NCBI GenBank assembly: GCA_028290225.1
Contig: JAQGKH010000068.1
Location: forward strand, 1 to 14,443
Origin: Devosia sp.
GTDB lineage: Bacteria; Pseudomonadota; Alphaproteobacteria; Rhizobiales; Devosiaceae
Reading direction: 5' to 3'
DNA length: 14,443 nucleotides
Part shown: piece by piece, positions 1-6,138 of the stretch
Layout: every line of letters begins with the position of its first letter
Position numbering within the stretch: position 1 is the stretch's first letter
Translations under genes and position numbers: made by a program
The notes under the pieces: generated by a model
Databases searched by the model: none
What the model was told of the DNA's origin: nothing
What the model saw: only the letters and a program-made list of their open reading frames with translations

Positions 1-390
1 GAAGCGGGAGCAGATGATTATGTGGTCAAGCCGTTCCACATGATGGAAATCATTGCGCGCATCCGCTCCCTTGTGCGCCGGTCGGCGGGGCTGGCCTCCT
101 CGCGCATTCCATTCGGGCCCTATCTGCTGGATATGCGCACCATGCAGGTGAGCAATAACGGGGTGCCGGTTGACCTGACGCCGCAGGAATTCAAGTTGAT
201 CGCTTACCTGGTGCATCAACGCGGCCGGGTGGTATCGCAGCTGGAAATTACCGAGCACATCTACAACCAGGATTTCGAGCGCGACTCCAACGCTGTTGAA
301 GTTTTGGTGGGGCGCGTGCGCAAGCGTTTGGGCGCCAATGTCATCAAGACCAGGCGCGGCTTTGGCTATGTGCTCGGTGACGAGGCGTGA
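1..390 (+). CDS. OmpR/PhoB-family response regulator, PhoP-like (5' end missing)
   Basis: DNA-binding response regulator of a two-component system, cut by the window start; 129 residues are visible. The frame is open from base 1 and begins with the end of the receiver domain: DDYVVKPF carries the conserved receiver Lys (visible residue 10). The phosphoacceptor Asp lies upstream of the window. After a short linker, residues ~36-128 form an OmpR/PhoB winged helix with LTPQEFKLIAYLV, the recognition-helix stretch DSNAVEVLVGRVRKRLG and the C-terminal wing RRGFGYVL. The DFERDSNAVEVLVGR signature resembles PhoP-type regulators. The stop overlaps the GTG start of the downstream kinase (GTGA), so the two proteins are probably translationally coupled and form a cognate pair. 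The PhoP-like label rests on motif similarity. The target genes are unknown, but the small envelope genes at 1763-2830 are positional candidates. Confidence 0.93.
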   Translation, partial: EAGADDYVVKPFHMMEIIARIRSLVRRSAGLASSRIPFGPYLLDMRTMQVSNNGVPVDLTPQEFKLIAYLVHQRGRVVSQLEITEHIYNQDFERDSNAVEVLVGRVRKRLGANVIKTRRGFGYVLGDEA

Positions 391-1754
391 AGCTGGGATC
401 GCTGCGCCTGCGCATCATGGGCCTGGCGCTGGTATGGGTCATGCTCTCGCTGATGGGCGCGGCAATTGCACTGCAGTATCTTTTCACGCTCAATATCGAG
501 CGCACGGCGCGGGCCGGAATGGCCGCAGCACTCAACCGCCTTGCAGCCGAAATCATGCCGGAGGTCATAACGCCGGCAATCGGCACGCCGCTGCCGGACC
601 CGCTTTATTCTACTCCTTTCAGCGGCCGTTATTGGCAGATCGAGGCGCTGGACAATAACCGGATCACCCGCTCCAAGTCGCTGTGGGACGTGGTTTTGCC
701 GACACCGCCGATCAATGCAGGCGGCGAGTTGCTGCATTATCTGCAAGGGCCGGAAGGCAAGCCCTTGATCCTGCTGACCCGGCGGCTGGAATTGGAGTCA
801 TCGACGGGGGTGCGCCCGTTCCTGGTAACGATCGGCGAGGACCGAAACCACCTCGATGCAGCCAAGACGGCGTTTGCCTGGGATGCTGCCAAGGTGTTGG
901 CCTTGCTCGGGGGTGTGATCGTGCTGGCCGCCTGGCTGCATATCAAGCTGGGCCTCGCTCCGGTGCAGGCCGTGCGCAGGGGTGTCGAAGCGGTCCGTCG
1001 TGGGGAGGTGGAGCGCCTGCAAGGCCCCTATCCCAGCGAACTCGAGCCCCTAGTCGAGGAAGTCAACGAGTTGCTCGCGACGCGCGATGCAGCAACCGAA
1101 AAAGCGCGCTCACGCGCGGCCGATCTGGCCCACGGATTGAAAACGCCGCTGGCTGCCCTGCTGGGCGTAGCCGACCGGCTGCGCAATAGCGGTAACACCA
1201 GTGACGCCGACATGATCGAAAGCCTGGCCGACGAGATGTCCGAGCGCATGGATTATCAACTGCGCCTGGCTTCCCTGCGCATCCGGACTGCGGCGCACGC
1301 GGCGAGCGCGCCGCTGAACACCGCAGTGATCCGCACCTTGACGGTGCTCAAGAAAACCAGCCATGGCGAACATCTGCACTGGGTGGCGCAAGTGGGCGAT
1401 GAATGCCATGTCGACATGCACCGCCAAGATCTGCTGGAGCTCGTTGGCATTACTCTCGAAAACGCCGCCAAATGGGCGCATAGCCAGGTTACGGTGCGCA
1501 GTGAGCGGGAGGGTTTATACGCCCTGCTCGAAATTGGCGACGATGGCCCGGGCATTCCCCCGGAACAGATCGCGCAATTGGGCGTGCGGGGCTGCCGGCT
1601 CGATGAAACCCGACCCGGCACAGGTTTGGGCCTCGCCATGGCCGCTGAAATTCTCGAGCTCAATGGCGGCTCGATCCAGTTCGGCCAAGCGGATGCAGGT
1701 GGGCTGTGCGTCCGACTGCGCCTGCCGCTTGCGGTGCGGCCTACCGAGCACTGA
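387..1754 (+). CDS. PhoQ-like sensor histidine kinase
   Basis: Inner-membrane sensor kinase of 455 aa, expected to autophosphorylate on His and pass the phosphate to the upstream regulator. A first membrane span lies at residues ~9-32. A periplasmic sensor of ~130 residues follows, then a second span at ~168-188 and a HAMP-like linker. The dimerisation/phosphoacceptor box is DLAHGLKTPLAALLG with the phospho-His at 249. The HATPase domain shows an N box (LENAAKWA, N359), a G1 box (DDGPGIP, 385-391) and a G2 box (GTGLGLAMA, from 411), so all catalytic motifs are present. The GTG start overlaps the regulator stop by 4 nt and fixes the start. The H box ending in LKTPL is that of PhoQ-type kinases. 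The periplasmic ligand cannot be inferred; no obvious acidic patch stands out. The gene ends 8 nt before the stop of a small gene on the other strand. Confidence 0.93.
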   Translation: MKLGSLRLRIMGLALVWVMLSLMGAAIALQYLFTLNIERTARAGMAAALNRLAAEIMPEVITPAIGTPLPDPLYSTPFSGRYWQIEALDNNRITRSKSLWDVVLPTPPINAGGELLHYLQGPEGKPLILLTRRLELESSTGVRPFLVTIGEDRNHLDAAKTAFAWDAAKVLALLGGVIVLAAWLHIKLGLAPVQAVRRGVEAVRRGEVERLQGPYPSELEPLVEEVNELLATRDAATEKARSRAADLAHGLKTPLAALLGVADRLRNSGNTSDADMIESLADEMSERMDYQLRLASLRIRTAAHAASAPLNTAVIRTLTVLKKTSHGEHLHWVAQVGDECHVDMHRQDLLELVGITLENAAKWAHSQVTVRSEREGLYALLEIGDDGPGIPPEQIAQLGVRGCRLDETRPGTGLGLAMAAEILELNGGSIQFGQADAGGLCVRLRLPLAVRPTEH

Positions 1755-1762
1755 GGCCGCCG

Positions 1763-1924
1763 CTAAGCAGCCGCCGCCGCTTCGTCCAGGGCATGCTCGT
1801 GCTGGTTCTGATTGGCCGCTGGCGCTGTTGTGGACGCCTGGGCATCCTGCGCGCTGACGATCAACCCCGCTGCGGCGAGACTGGCCAGACACAGGCAGCA
1901 AAGGATCATTATTGCGGTGATCAT
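1763..1924 (-). CDS. small membrane or secreted protein (53 aa), unknown function
   Basis: Small protein that I cannot assign to a family. The N-terminal ~24 residues are strongly hydrophobic and contain a Cys cluster (MILCCLCLASLAAAG). A short polar, Ala/Gln/His-rich tail follows (NQNQHEHALDE). It could be a signal peptide with a possible AQA cleavage site near residue 30, or a single membrane anchor with a periplasmic tail. I chose the ATG at 1924 because AAAGGGAG sits 7 nt upstream. A 12-codon-longer frame from 1960 has no such site and would begin inside a perfect hairpin. The gene lies 59 nt downstream of the DUF1236-type gene on the same strand and is convergent with the histidine kinase. 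Its position, Shine-Dalgarno site and membrane-like composition suggest a real gene, but no homologue is recognised. Confidence 0.6.
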   Translation of the reverse strand: MITAIMILCCLCLASLAAAGLIVSAQDAQASTTAPAANQNQHEHALDEAAAAA

Positions 1925-1948
1925 GAGAATGCTCCCTTTCGGTACGAA

Positions 1949-1974
1949 CGGCCCGGCCAAGACTGGCCGGGCCG
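1949..1974 (-). terminator. perfect GC-rich stem-loop downstream of the DUF1236-type gene
   Basis: CGGCCCGGCC, a 6-nt loop and GGCCGGGCCG form a perfect 10-bp stem, 10 nt after the stop codon of the minus-strand gene ending at 1984 and just upstream of the 53-aa gene. No U-tract follows on either strand. It may therefore be a weak or Rho-assisted terminator, or an mRNA-stabilising or attenuating hairpin between two genes, rather than a classical intrinsic terminator. Confidence 0.5.
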
Positions 1975-1983
1975 CGGCTGAGG

Positions 1984-2526
1984 TCAGCCCTTCAGCACAT
2001 GAACGATCTGCAGATTGTCCGGGGCGACCACGACAATGCGGCCATCGGCGAGCAGGAAGAAGAGATAGCCCTCATAGTCCGGCATGATCTCGACGATGCG
2101 CGATGGCAGCGGCTGCAGGGTGATCGTTTGCGGCACTTGCGTGCCGACGGAAATGTCGAAATCGACATCAACGACCGGCTCCACCTGTACCTGGGTGATC
2201 ACCTGGCGGATTTCAGCTTGCTGCTCCACCGAGAGGCTAACACCAGCGGCTGTCTTGGCGTGAGCGGTCGAAGCAGTTGCGTCCGTGCCGGCGCTGCCCT
2301 TGGTTGTGGTTGAGGCGCCGGTGGTTGCCTGGCCATTACCAGCCGCTGTGCCGCTGCCGGCAGCTGCATCGGTGCTGGTTTGTCCCGAGGCACCGTTTTC
2401 CCCGGCGCCCGCGCCGGCCTGAATCGAGGCGTCCGCTCCGGCGGAGGTGCTGGCTTCCTGGGCCAGGGCCGGCGCAGCGCTCATCGCCAGAATCAGGGCG
2501 AGTGCGGTTGAGAGTTCTTTTTTCAT
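1984..2526 (-). CDS. secreted DUF1236-type protein with Ala/Gly/Thr/Ser-rich linker
   Basis: Exported protein of 180 aa. Residues 1-23 form a clear signal peptide (MKKELSTALALILAMS, then APALAQ). Residues ~24-100 are a low-complexity Ala/Gly/Ser/Thr linker, probably disordered. Residues ~101-180 match my recollection of the DUF1236 pattern: an EQQAEIRQVI helix, a VDVDFDISVGTQVP strand, LQPLPSRIVEIMPDYEGY, and a final DGRIVVVAPDNLQIV. DUF1236 proteins are common in Hyphomicrobiales and lack a defined biochemical role. The ATG at 2526 was chosen because AAGGA lies 8 nt upstream and the signal peptide starts there. The frame stays open 56 codons further upstream, but that stretch does not look like protein and overlaps the neighbouring gene. 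It sits between two other small envelope genes on the same strand, next to the two-component system, which suggests but does not prove envelope-stress control. Confidence 0.85.
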   Translation of the reverse strand: MKKELSTALALILAMSAAPALAQEASTSAGADASIQAGAGAGENGASGQTSTDAAAGSGTAAGNGQATTGASTTTKGSAGTDATASTAHAKTAAGVSLSVEQQAEIRQVITQVQVEPVVDVDFDISVGTQVPQTITLQPLPSRIVEIMPDYEGYLFFLLADGRIVVVAPDNLQIVHVLKG

Positions 2527-2635
2527 CACGACTATCCTTGTTGCAAGACGAGTACCCCCTGCTGCGAGGGCGGGCTGGCACAAGCCGAGAAGGTGGCCGG
2601 CAGCCCGTAGCGGAACGGCCCGAGGGGCGATGTTC

Positions 2636-2830
2636 CTAGGGGGTGCCACTGACGGTCGGCAGATCAACCGAACCACCGCCACTGAAGGCGCCAAACAGCC
2701 AAAGCGCCAGCAGCACCAGAACCACGGCTGCCAGGATCGCGAAGATCGTGCCGCGACCGCTGCTGCTGTGGGTCACCACTGTTTCATGATGCACCGGCCG
2801 TTCGAGGTTGGTTTCTCGTTCGATTGACAT
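2636..2830 (-). CDS. small single-span membrane protein (64 aa)
   Basis: Predicted inner-membrane protein of unknown function. The first ~27 residues are polar and charged (MSIERETNLERPVHHE). One hydrophobic span follows at about 28-47 (IFAILAAVVLVLLALWLFGA), then a short Gly/Ser-rich tail ending in VSGTP. GGAGG precedes the ATG by about 6 nt, which strongly supports the start. It is first in a run of three minus-strand envelope genes; the gap to the DUF1236-type gene is 109 nt, so separate promoters are possible. A perfect palindrome at 2908-2923 lies about 80 nt upstream of the start, and its half-site recurs at 2839-2848 just before the Shine-Dalgarno site, so specific regulation is plausible. 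I do not recognise the family. Confidence 0.75.
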   Translation of the reverse strand: MSIERETNLERPVHHETVVTHSSSGRGTIFAILAAVVLVLLALWLFGAFSGGGSVDLPTVSGTP

Positions 2831-2907
2831 GATTGCCTCCTGTCATCAGCCAGGAGACAACGAAGAAATCCCGCCACGGTTTCAGGAAGAAGGCATAATT
2901 GTTTCCT

Positions 2908-2923
2908 GTCATCAAGATGACAT
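2908..2923. promoter_or_regulatory. 16-bp palindrome TGTCATCAAGATGACA, operator-like
   Basis: A perfect 7-bp inverted repeat with a 2-nt spacer lies about 80 nt upstream of the 64-aa membrane gene. The half-site context CCTGTCATCA occurs here (2905-2914) and again, in the same orientation, at 2839-2848 beside that gene's Shine-Dalgarno site. This is the geometry of a dimeric regulator site. Which protein binds is unknown; it differs from the LacI-type operators elsewhere in the window. Confidence 0.5.
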
Positions 2924-3185
2924 TTGGCTTACTTTAGAAGTCACTTATCGGTAATGAAGGATTTTTACTGCAAATGCTCTGCAGCTTTACCGGCGTTCTC
3001 AGCGCCAACGAGCGGAACTTTCTAGTCTATCTTCTCAAACTGCACTCATTATCTAGACGACTTCGGGAACACCAATCAATGATTTTGTATAATACTGCCA
3101 TTGGTCACTGGGTCATCCTATAGGCCATTCGGTCTGTGGGCGCGCGTTGCCGGGCCCCGGCCAGCACATGTGATGATGAATTGCG

Positions 3186-3251
3186 CCCCAAGAGCGGGCT
3201 TACTGGAGGAGCAATCAAGGGGGCAGCCCTCCCGCCAAGCGGCTCTTGGGG
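3186..3251. repeat. wide inverted repeat, possible structured RNA leader
   Basis: CCCCAAGAGC (3186-3195) is exactly complementary to GCTCTTGGGG (3242-3251) across 46 nt. The loop can itself fold: GGGCT pairs with AGCCC, GGAGG with CCTCC, and AGGG with CCCT as alternative pairings. It lies ~95 nt downstream of a TATAAT hexamer and ~145 nt upstream of the porin-like gene. No U-tract follows, so an intrinsic terminator is unlikely. It could be a leader structure, a small RNA or the remnant of a mobile element. Confidence 0.4.
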
Positions 3252-3395
3252 ACACTGCATACTATTGTGCCAAGGCTTATCGACAAGCAGACCTATTTGG
3301 CTGATCTTAGTCACCAAGTGCACTGTACCTCGGCTCAGGGCGGTACCAGGGCCGGCCATGCCGCAATCGACGGCAACTGATCAATGGAGGGAAGT

Positions 3396-4295
3396 GTGCT
3401 CATTAGAATAATGGCAGCGGCAATTGCGTCCGCTTTGACGATCTCGGGAGCGCTTGCTCAGGATGGGGCTCGTGCCTATCACCTGCTTCCCCAGGACACC
3501 CACATCATCAGCCTGAGCGGGACGTTCCTGCGCACGGAAATCGACGGCAGCGTGTTCGATGCGAACGTGCTGACGCCGTCATACCGCCATTCGATCGAGC
3601 TTTTCGGGAATGCCGGCTCGCTGCTGATCGGCATGCCTTTGGGAGGCTTGTCCGGGGCCCTCAATACGCGGGTAGGAACCATCGAGCTGGAAACAGACCC
3701 GGCCCAGGGCGACCTGTTCATAGGCGGGGTGCTGGGGCTACTGGGTTCACCATCGCTTTCTCCTGCGGAGTTTGCCCAATACAAGCCAGGCGCCCGGGTC
3801 AGCGTTGCCGCCAGGCTGTTCCTGCCCACCGGCGATTATGACTCGAGCAGAGTGCTGAACCTGGGCGGCAACCGCTGGTCGCTTCAGGCCAGCCTGCCGA
3901 TCAGCTATGTGCTGGCCGATACGATGATAGACCCGGACCTGACAACTTTCGAGATCATGCCGTTCGTGCAGATCTTTGGAGACAACGCGGATCCGTTCGG
4001 GCCGGCCTCTCTGAGCAGCCAGGACCCGGTCTTTGGGTTGGAGGGCCACATCACGCGTAACTTCGGACGAAACTTATGGGCAGCCCTCGATGCGACCTAT
4101 GAGTTCGGCGGAGAAACCTCGACGGACGGCGTTGCCAGGGGAGACGCGCAGGAAGTCCTGACCCTCGGGGCAACCCTTGGCGTGTCACTGACGTCCTCCG
4201 TGGCGCTGAGGTTGAGCTATGACGAGGTGGTTTATTCAAATGTGCCGGAGTCGGATGCTCGCACCTTCAGGGCCACCTCGGCGCTCCGTTTCTGA
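3396..4295 (+). CDS. outer-membrane beta-barrel, MetA/phenol-degradation 'transporter' type
   Basis: Predicted outer-membrane channel-like protein of 299 aa. Residues 1-22 are a signal peptide (LIRIMAAAIASALTISGALAQ). The rest alternates polar and hydrophobic residues as in beta strands and ends in Phe (SALRF), the typical barrel C-terminus. Segments such as RVSVAARLFLPTGDYDSSR, RWSLQASLPISYV and LWAALDATYEFGGET resemble the MetA-pathway-of-phenol-degradation transporter family (PF13557-like). Members often accompany aromatic or hydrophobic-compound catabolism, but direct transport evidence is thin. The GTG at 3396 is preferred because GGAGG ends 5 nt before it; an in-frame ATG at 3384 lies upstream of that site and has none of its own. 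It converges with the catabolic SDR gene, and no LacI-type operator was found upstream, so membership of that regulon is not supported. Confidence 0.8.
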   Translation: MLIRIMAAAIASALTISGALAQDGARAYHLLPQDTHIISLSGTFLRTEIDGSVFDANVLTPSYRHSIELFGNAGSLLIGMPLGGLSGALNTRVGTIELETDPAQGDLFIGGVLGLLGSPSLSPAEFAQYKPGARVSVAARLFLPTGDYDSSRVLNLGGNRWSLQASLPISYVLADTMIDPDLTTFEIMPFVQIFGDNADPFGPASLSSQDPVFGLEGHITRNFGRNLWAALDATYEFGGETSTDGVARGDAQEVLTLGATLGVSLTSSVALRLSYDEVVYSNVPESDARTFRATSALRF

Positions 4296-4351
4296 CCGGT
4301 GGTAGCGCCGAACCGGGGCGCGAAGGCGCATCCTCGCCCAAGCGCCGCCGT

Positions 4352-5038
4352 CTACCAGGGCATGTCATTGCCGGAGGTATCGATATAGCGTCCGTTGTCC
4401 TGAGGCGTAGCGAGATCGATCGCTGATTTCACCAGCTGTGCACCTTCACTGGGCAAGGTGGGTGCATCTGCGCCTCCCATGGTGGTGCGCATCCATCCGG
4501 GATGGATCATCAGGACGGAAATTCCCTGTTTGGCCCAATTGATCGCGAGGCCCCGCATCACGCTGTTCACCGCAGCCTTGGAGGAGCAGTAGTCATACGC
4601 AGTGCCGGGATGGTTTGAAACCGAACCCCAGTCACTCGAGATCGTGACCAGCTTGGCTGCACCGGCCAGAGCAAGACTGTCGCGCAAGGCAAACGACACC
4701 CTTGCAGGACCCAGGGTATTGACCTGCAGCGTCAGTTCCCAATCGGCAAAGGAGACAGTTTCGGGCACCGACCATTTGCGGAAATGCACCCCGGCATTGT
4801 TGATCAGAACATCAACCGCCTTGCCGGCAAAGCGGTCCGCCAAAGCCGCGACCGACCCCTCCCTTGTCACATCGAGCGGGATTGCCGTGACGGCCGGATG
4901 TTCTTGCACCAGAGTTCGGATACCCGTGGTATCGGGCTTCAAACATCCCGCCAGCACGTCATAGCCGCTGGCGGCGTAGGCGCGGGCCAGCTCCAGGCCG
5001 AGGCCCTGTTCGGCCCCGGTGATCACTACCGTCGGCAT
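4352..5038 (-). CDS. short-chain dehydrogenase/reductase (SDR)
   Basis: Cytoplasmic NAD(P)-dependent oxidoreductase of the classical SDR fold, 228 aa (family ~250). The cofactor motif TGAEQGLG lies at 7-14, LDV at 55-57, NNAG at 80-83, a catalytic Ser in TISSDWGS (134/135), and the YxxxK pair at Tyr150/Lys154 (YCSSKAA). HPGWMRTTMGG follows the active site. The overall pattern resembles the CsgA/sniffer-like short SDRs. GGGGAG lies 7 nt before the ATG. It is the second gene of a minus-strand operon, 19 nt behind the Gfo/Idh/MocA gene, and so should share that gene's promoter and LacI-type operator. It probably oxidises or reduces a hydroxyl/keto group of the same substrate family; the substrate is not readable from sequence. 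Confidence 0.9.
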   Translation of the reverse strand: MPTVVITGAEQGLGLELARAYAASGYDVLAGCLKPDTTGIRTLVQEHPAVTAIPLDVTREGSVAALADRFAGKAVDVLINNAGVHFRKWSVPETVSFADWELTLQVNTLGPARVSFALRDSLALAGAAKLVTISSDWGSVSNHPGTAYDYCSSKAAVNSVMRGLAINWAKQGISVLMIHPGWMRTTMGGADAPTLPSEGAQLVKSAIDLATPQDNGRYIDTSGNDMPW

Positions 5039-5057
5039 CGTATTTCTCCCCTAGCGT

Positions 5058-6023
5058 TCAAAACCCGGCTGCGGCGTAGATCGCGTCGATCGCGGCCATA
5101 TTGCCCAAAGGCCCGGCTCCTTCGGTCGGCAACGGCGTGGCGTTCCGCAACGCGGCCACGAGCGCTTCGAGCTGGTAATCGAAAGTGGTCCCGCCACCGA
5201 TGGTGTATTGCCGGAAAACGCCGTCGATAGTGGCTCGAATGCTGTGCCCGAGCTGGGGCAGCAGGCTGTTTTCGACCATCAGCGTGCCCCGGTCCCCCTG
5301 GATTTCCAGACGCGCGTGGTAGTGCCATCCTTGCGACATCCGGCTGGCAATATGGGCGCTGATGCCGGATGGAAACTGAAGCGTCGCCTCGATTTCCTCG
5401 TCATATCCATCGGGATCGCGAACGGCGCTTGCCTGCGTGATCACCGGCTCTTCTTGCACCAGAGAGCGGCACCAGTGCACCGGGTAGCACCCCAGATCCA
5501 TCAGGGCTCCGCCGCCCATGGACCTGATGCGGCGGAACTCCCCCTCGAGCCGCGGAATGGTGTGGCTGAATTCGGCCCGGATCGTCGACAATGTCCCAAG
5601 ATCGCCAGCCTTTACGCGATCCAGCAGATGCTCGAACACCGGGTGATATCGATCGTGGAACGCCTCGATGACGCGCCGGCCATTGGCAGCGGCGGCATCA
5701 GTCATGGCGCGTGCTTCAGCCGCGTTCATGGCAAACGGCTTTTCGCACAGGACATGCTTGCCCGCTTCAAGCGCCTTGATGGACCACTCGGCGTGCAGGT
5801 GTGGCGGCAGCGGATTGTAGACCAGGTCGACCGAGGGGTCGCTGATGACGTCCTCGTAGCGATCATAGACATTGTTGATCGCGAAGCGCTCAGCCAGTGG
5901 CGAGGCAGCACCGGGCCGACGCGCGGCAATTGCTGTCAGCTGGACGTCGCTGCGCCGCGCGGCCGGCTCCCCCAGTGCCCAGGGCACGATCCGCGAAGCT
6001 CCCAAGATTCCTACACGCAGCAC
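5058..6023 (-). CDS. Gfo/Idh/MocA-family oxidoreductase, dihydrodiol-dehydrogenase-like
   Basis: NAD(P)-dependent oxidoreductase of the Gfo/Idh/MocA family, 321 aa. The N-terminal Rossmann domain opens with VGILGASRIV. The family signature AGKHVLCEKPFAMN carries the conserved EKP (94-96), followed by IEAFHDRYHP and MDLGCYPVHW (~175-184). The EAFHxRYHP and DLGCYPVHW motifs are typical of the dimeric dihydrodiol dehydrogenase/sugar dehydrogenase branch. I chose GTG at 6023 because AGGAGG ends 7 nt before it. The ATG at 6029 is only 1 nt from that site, and the GTG at 6056 falls at the edge of the predicted promoter (-10 at 6057-6062). It leads the operon with the SDR gene and has a LacI-type operator overlapping its promoter. 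A sugar, cyclitol or diol substrate is possible. Confidence 0.87.
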   Translation of the reverse strand: MLRVGILGASRIVPWALGEPAARRSDVQLTAIAARRPGAASPLAERFAINNVYDRYEDVISDPSVDLVYNPLPPHLHAEWSIKALEAGKHVLCEKPFAMNAAEARAMTDAAAANGRRVIEAFHDRYHPVFEHLLDRVKAGDLGTLSTIRAEFSHTIPRLEGEFRRIRSMGGGALMDLGCYPVHWCRSLVQEEPVITQASAVRDPDGYDEEIEATLQFPSGISAHIASRMSQGWHYHARLEIQGDRGTLMVENSLLPQLGHSIRATIDGVFRQYTIGGGTTFDYQLEALVAALRNATPLPTEGAGPLGNMAAIDAIYAAAGF

Positions 6024-6056
6024 CGACATCCCTCCTGATCCAGCAACGCCCGCCAC

Positions 6057-6085
6057 CAGATATCCTCAAGCAACCCTGGCTGCAA
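6057..6085 (-). promoter_or_regulatory. predicted promoter of the Gfo/Idh/MocA-SDR operon
   Basis: On the minus strand, TTGCAG (6085-6080) and TATCTG (6062-6057) are separated by exactly 17 nt, a sigma70-type arrangement. The LacI-type operator at 6084-6099 overlaps the first two bases of the -35 box, as expected for repression. Transcription would start near 6050, upstream of the Shine-Dalgarno site at 6036-6031. Confidence 0.5.
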
Positions 6086-6099
6086 GAAATCGTTTTCTT
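6084..6099. promoter_or_regulatory. LacI-type operator O1 (Gfo/Idh/MocA operon)
   Basis: AAGAAATCGTTTTCTT is a 16-bp near-perfect palindrome around a central CG, with one asymmetric pair. It is among the best of six related sites in the window. It lies 61 nt upstream of the chosen GTG at 6023 and overlaps the predicted -35 box, between the regulator gene and the operon. Confidence 0.75.
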
Positions 6100-6138
6100 C
6101 GAAGCGCCTCTCGCCTCAAAATGAGTGAGGAATGGCCT

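Larger units (their letters stand above)
2831..3395. other. long non-coding stretch with a low-GC core
   Basis: About 565 bases between the divergent 64-aa gene (-) and porin-like gene (+) hold no convincing coding frame. By hand count, 2881-3120 is about 42% GC (100 of 240), well below the neighbouring genes. The stretch contains a palindrome (2908-2923), a perfect TATAAT hexamer on the plus strand at 3088-3093 without a recognisable -35 box, and a wide inverted repeat (3186-3251). The short frames at 3101-3411 lack a ribosome-binding site and protein-like composition. The stretch may hold promoters for both flanking genes and possibly a small RNA or a long 5' leader. Confidence 0.6.

Noticed and set aside
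2612..2636. GGAAC...CGTT-like arrangement on the minus strand resembling an EcfG stress promoter
   Set aside because: The spacing is 14 nt instead of the usual 16-17. The signal is better explained as a GGAAC/GTTCC inverted repeat after the 64-aa gene.
3101..3411. Short frames in the intergenic stretch on both strands
   Set aside because: No Shine-Dalgarno site, no protein-like hydrophobicity or motif, and they overlap the inverted repeat.
4305..4329. GCGCC/GGCGC stem between the convergent porin-like and SDR genes
   Set aside because: Only 5 bp with a 15-nt loop and no T tract; too weak to call a terminator.
5208..6038. 276-aa open frame on the plus strand
   Set aside because: It is antisense to the Gfo/Idh/MocA gene and would overlap its start and ribosome-binding site. 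No motif was seen.
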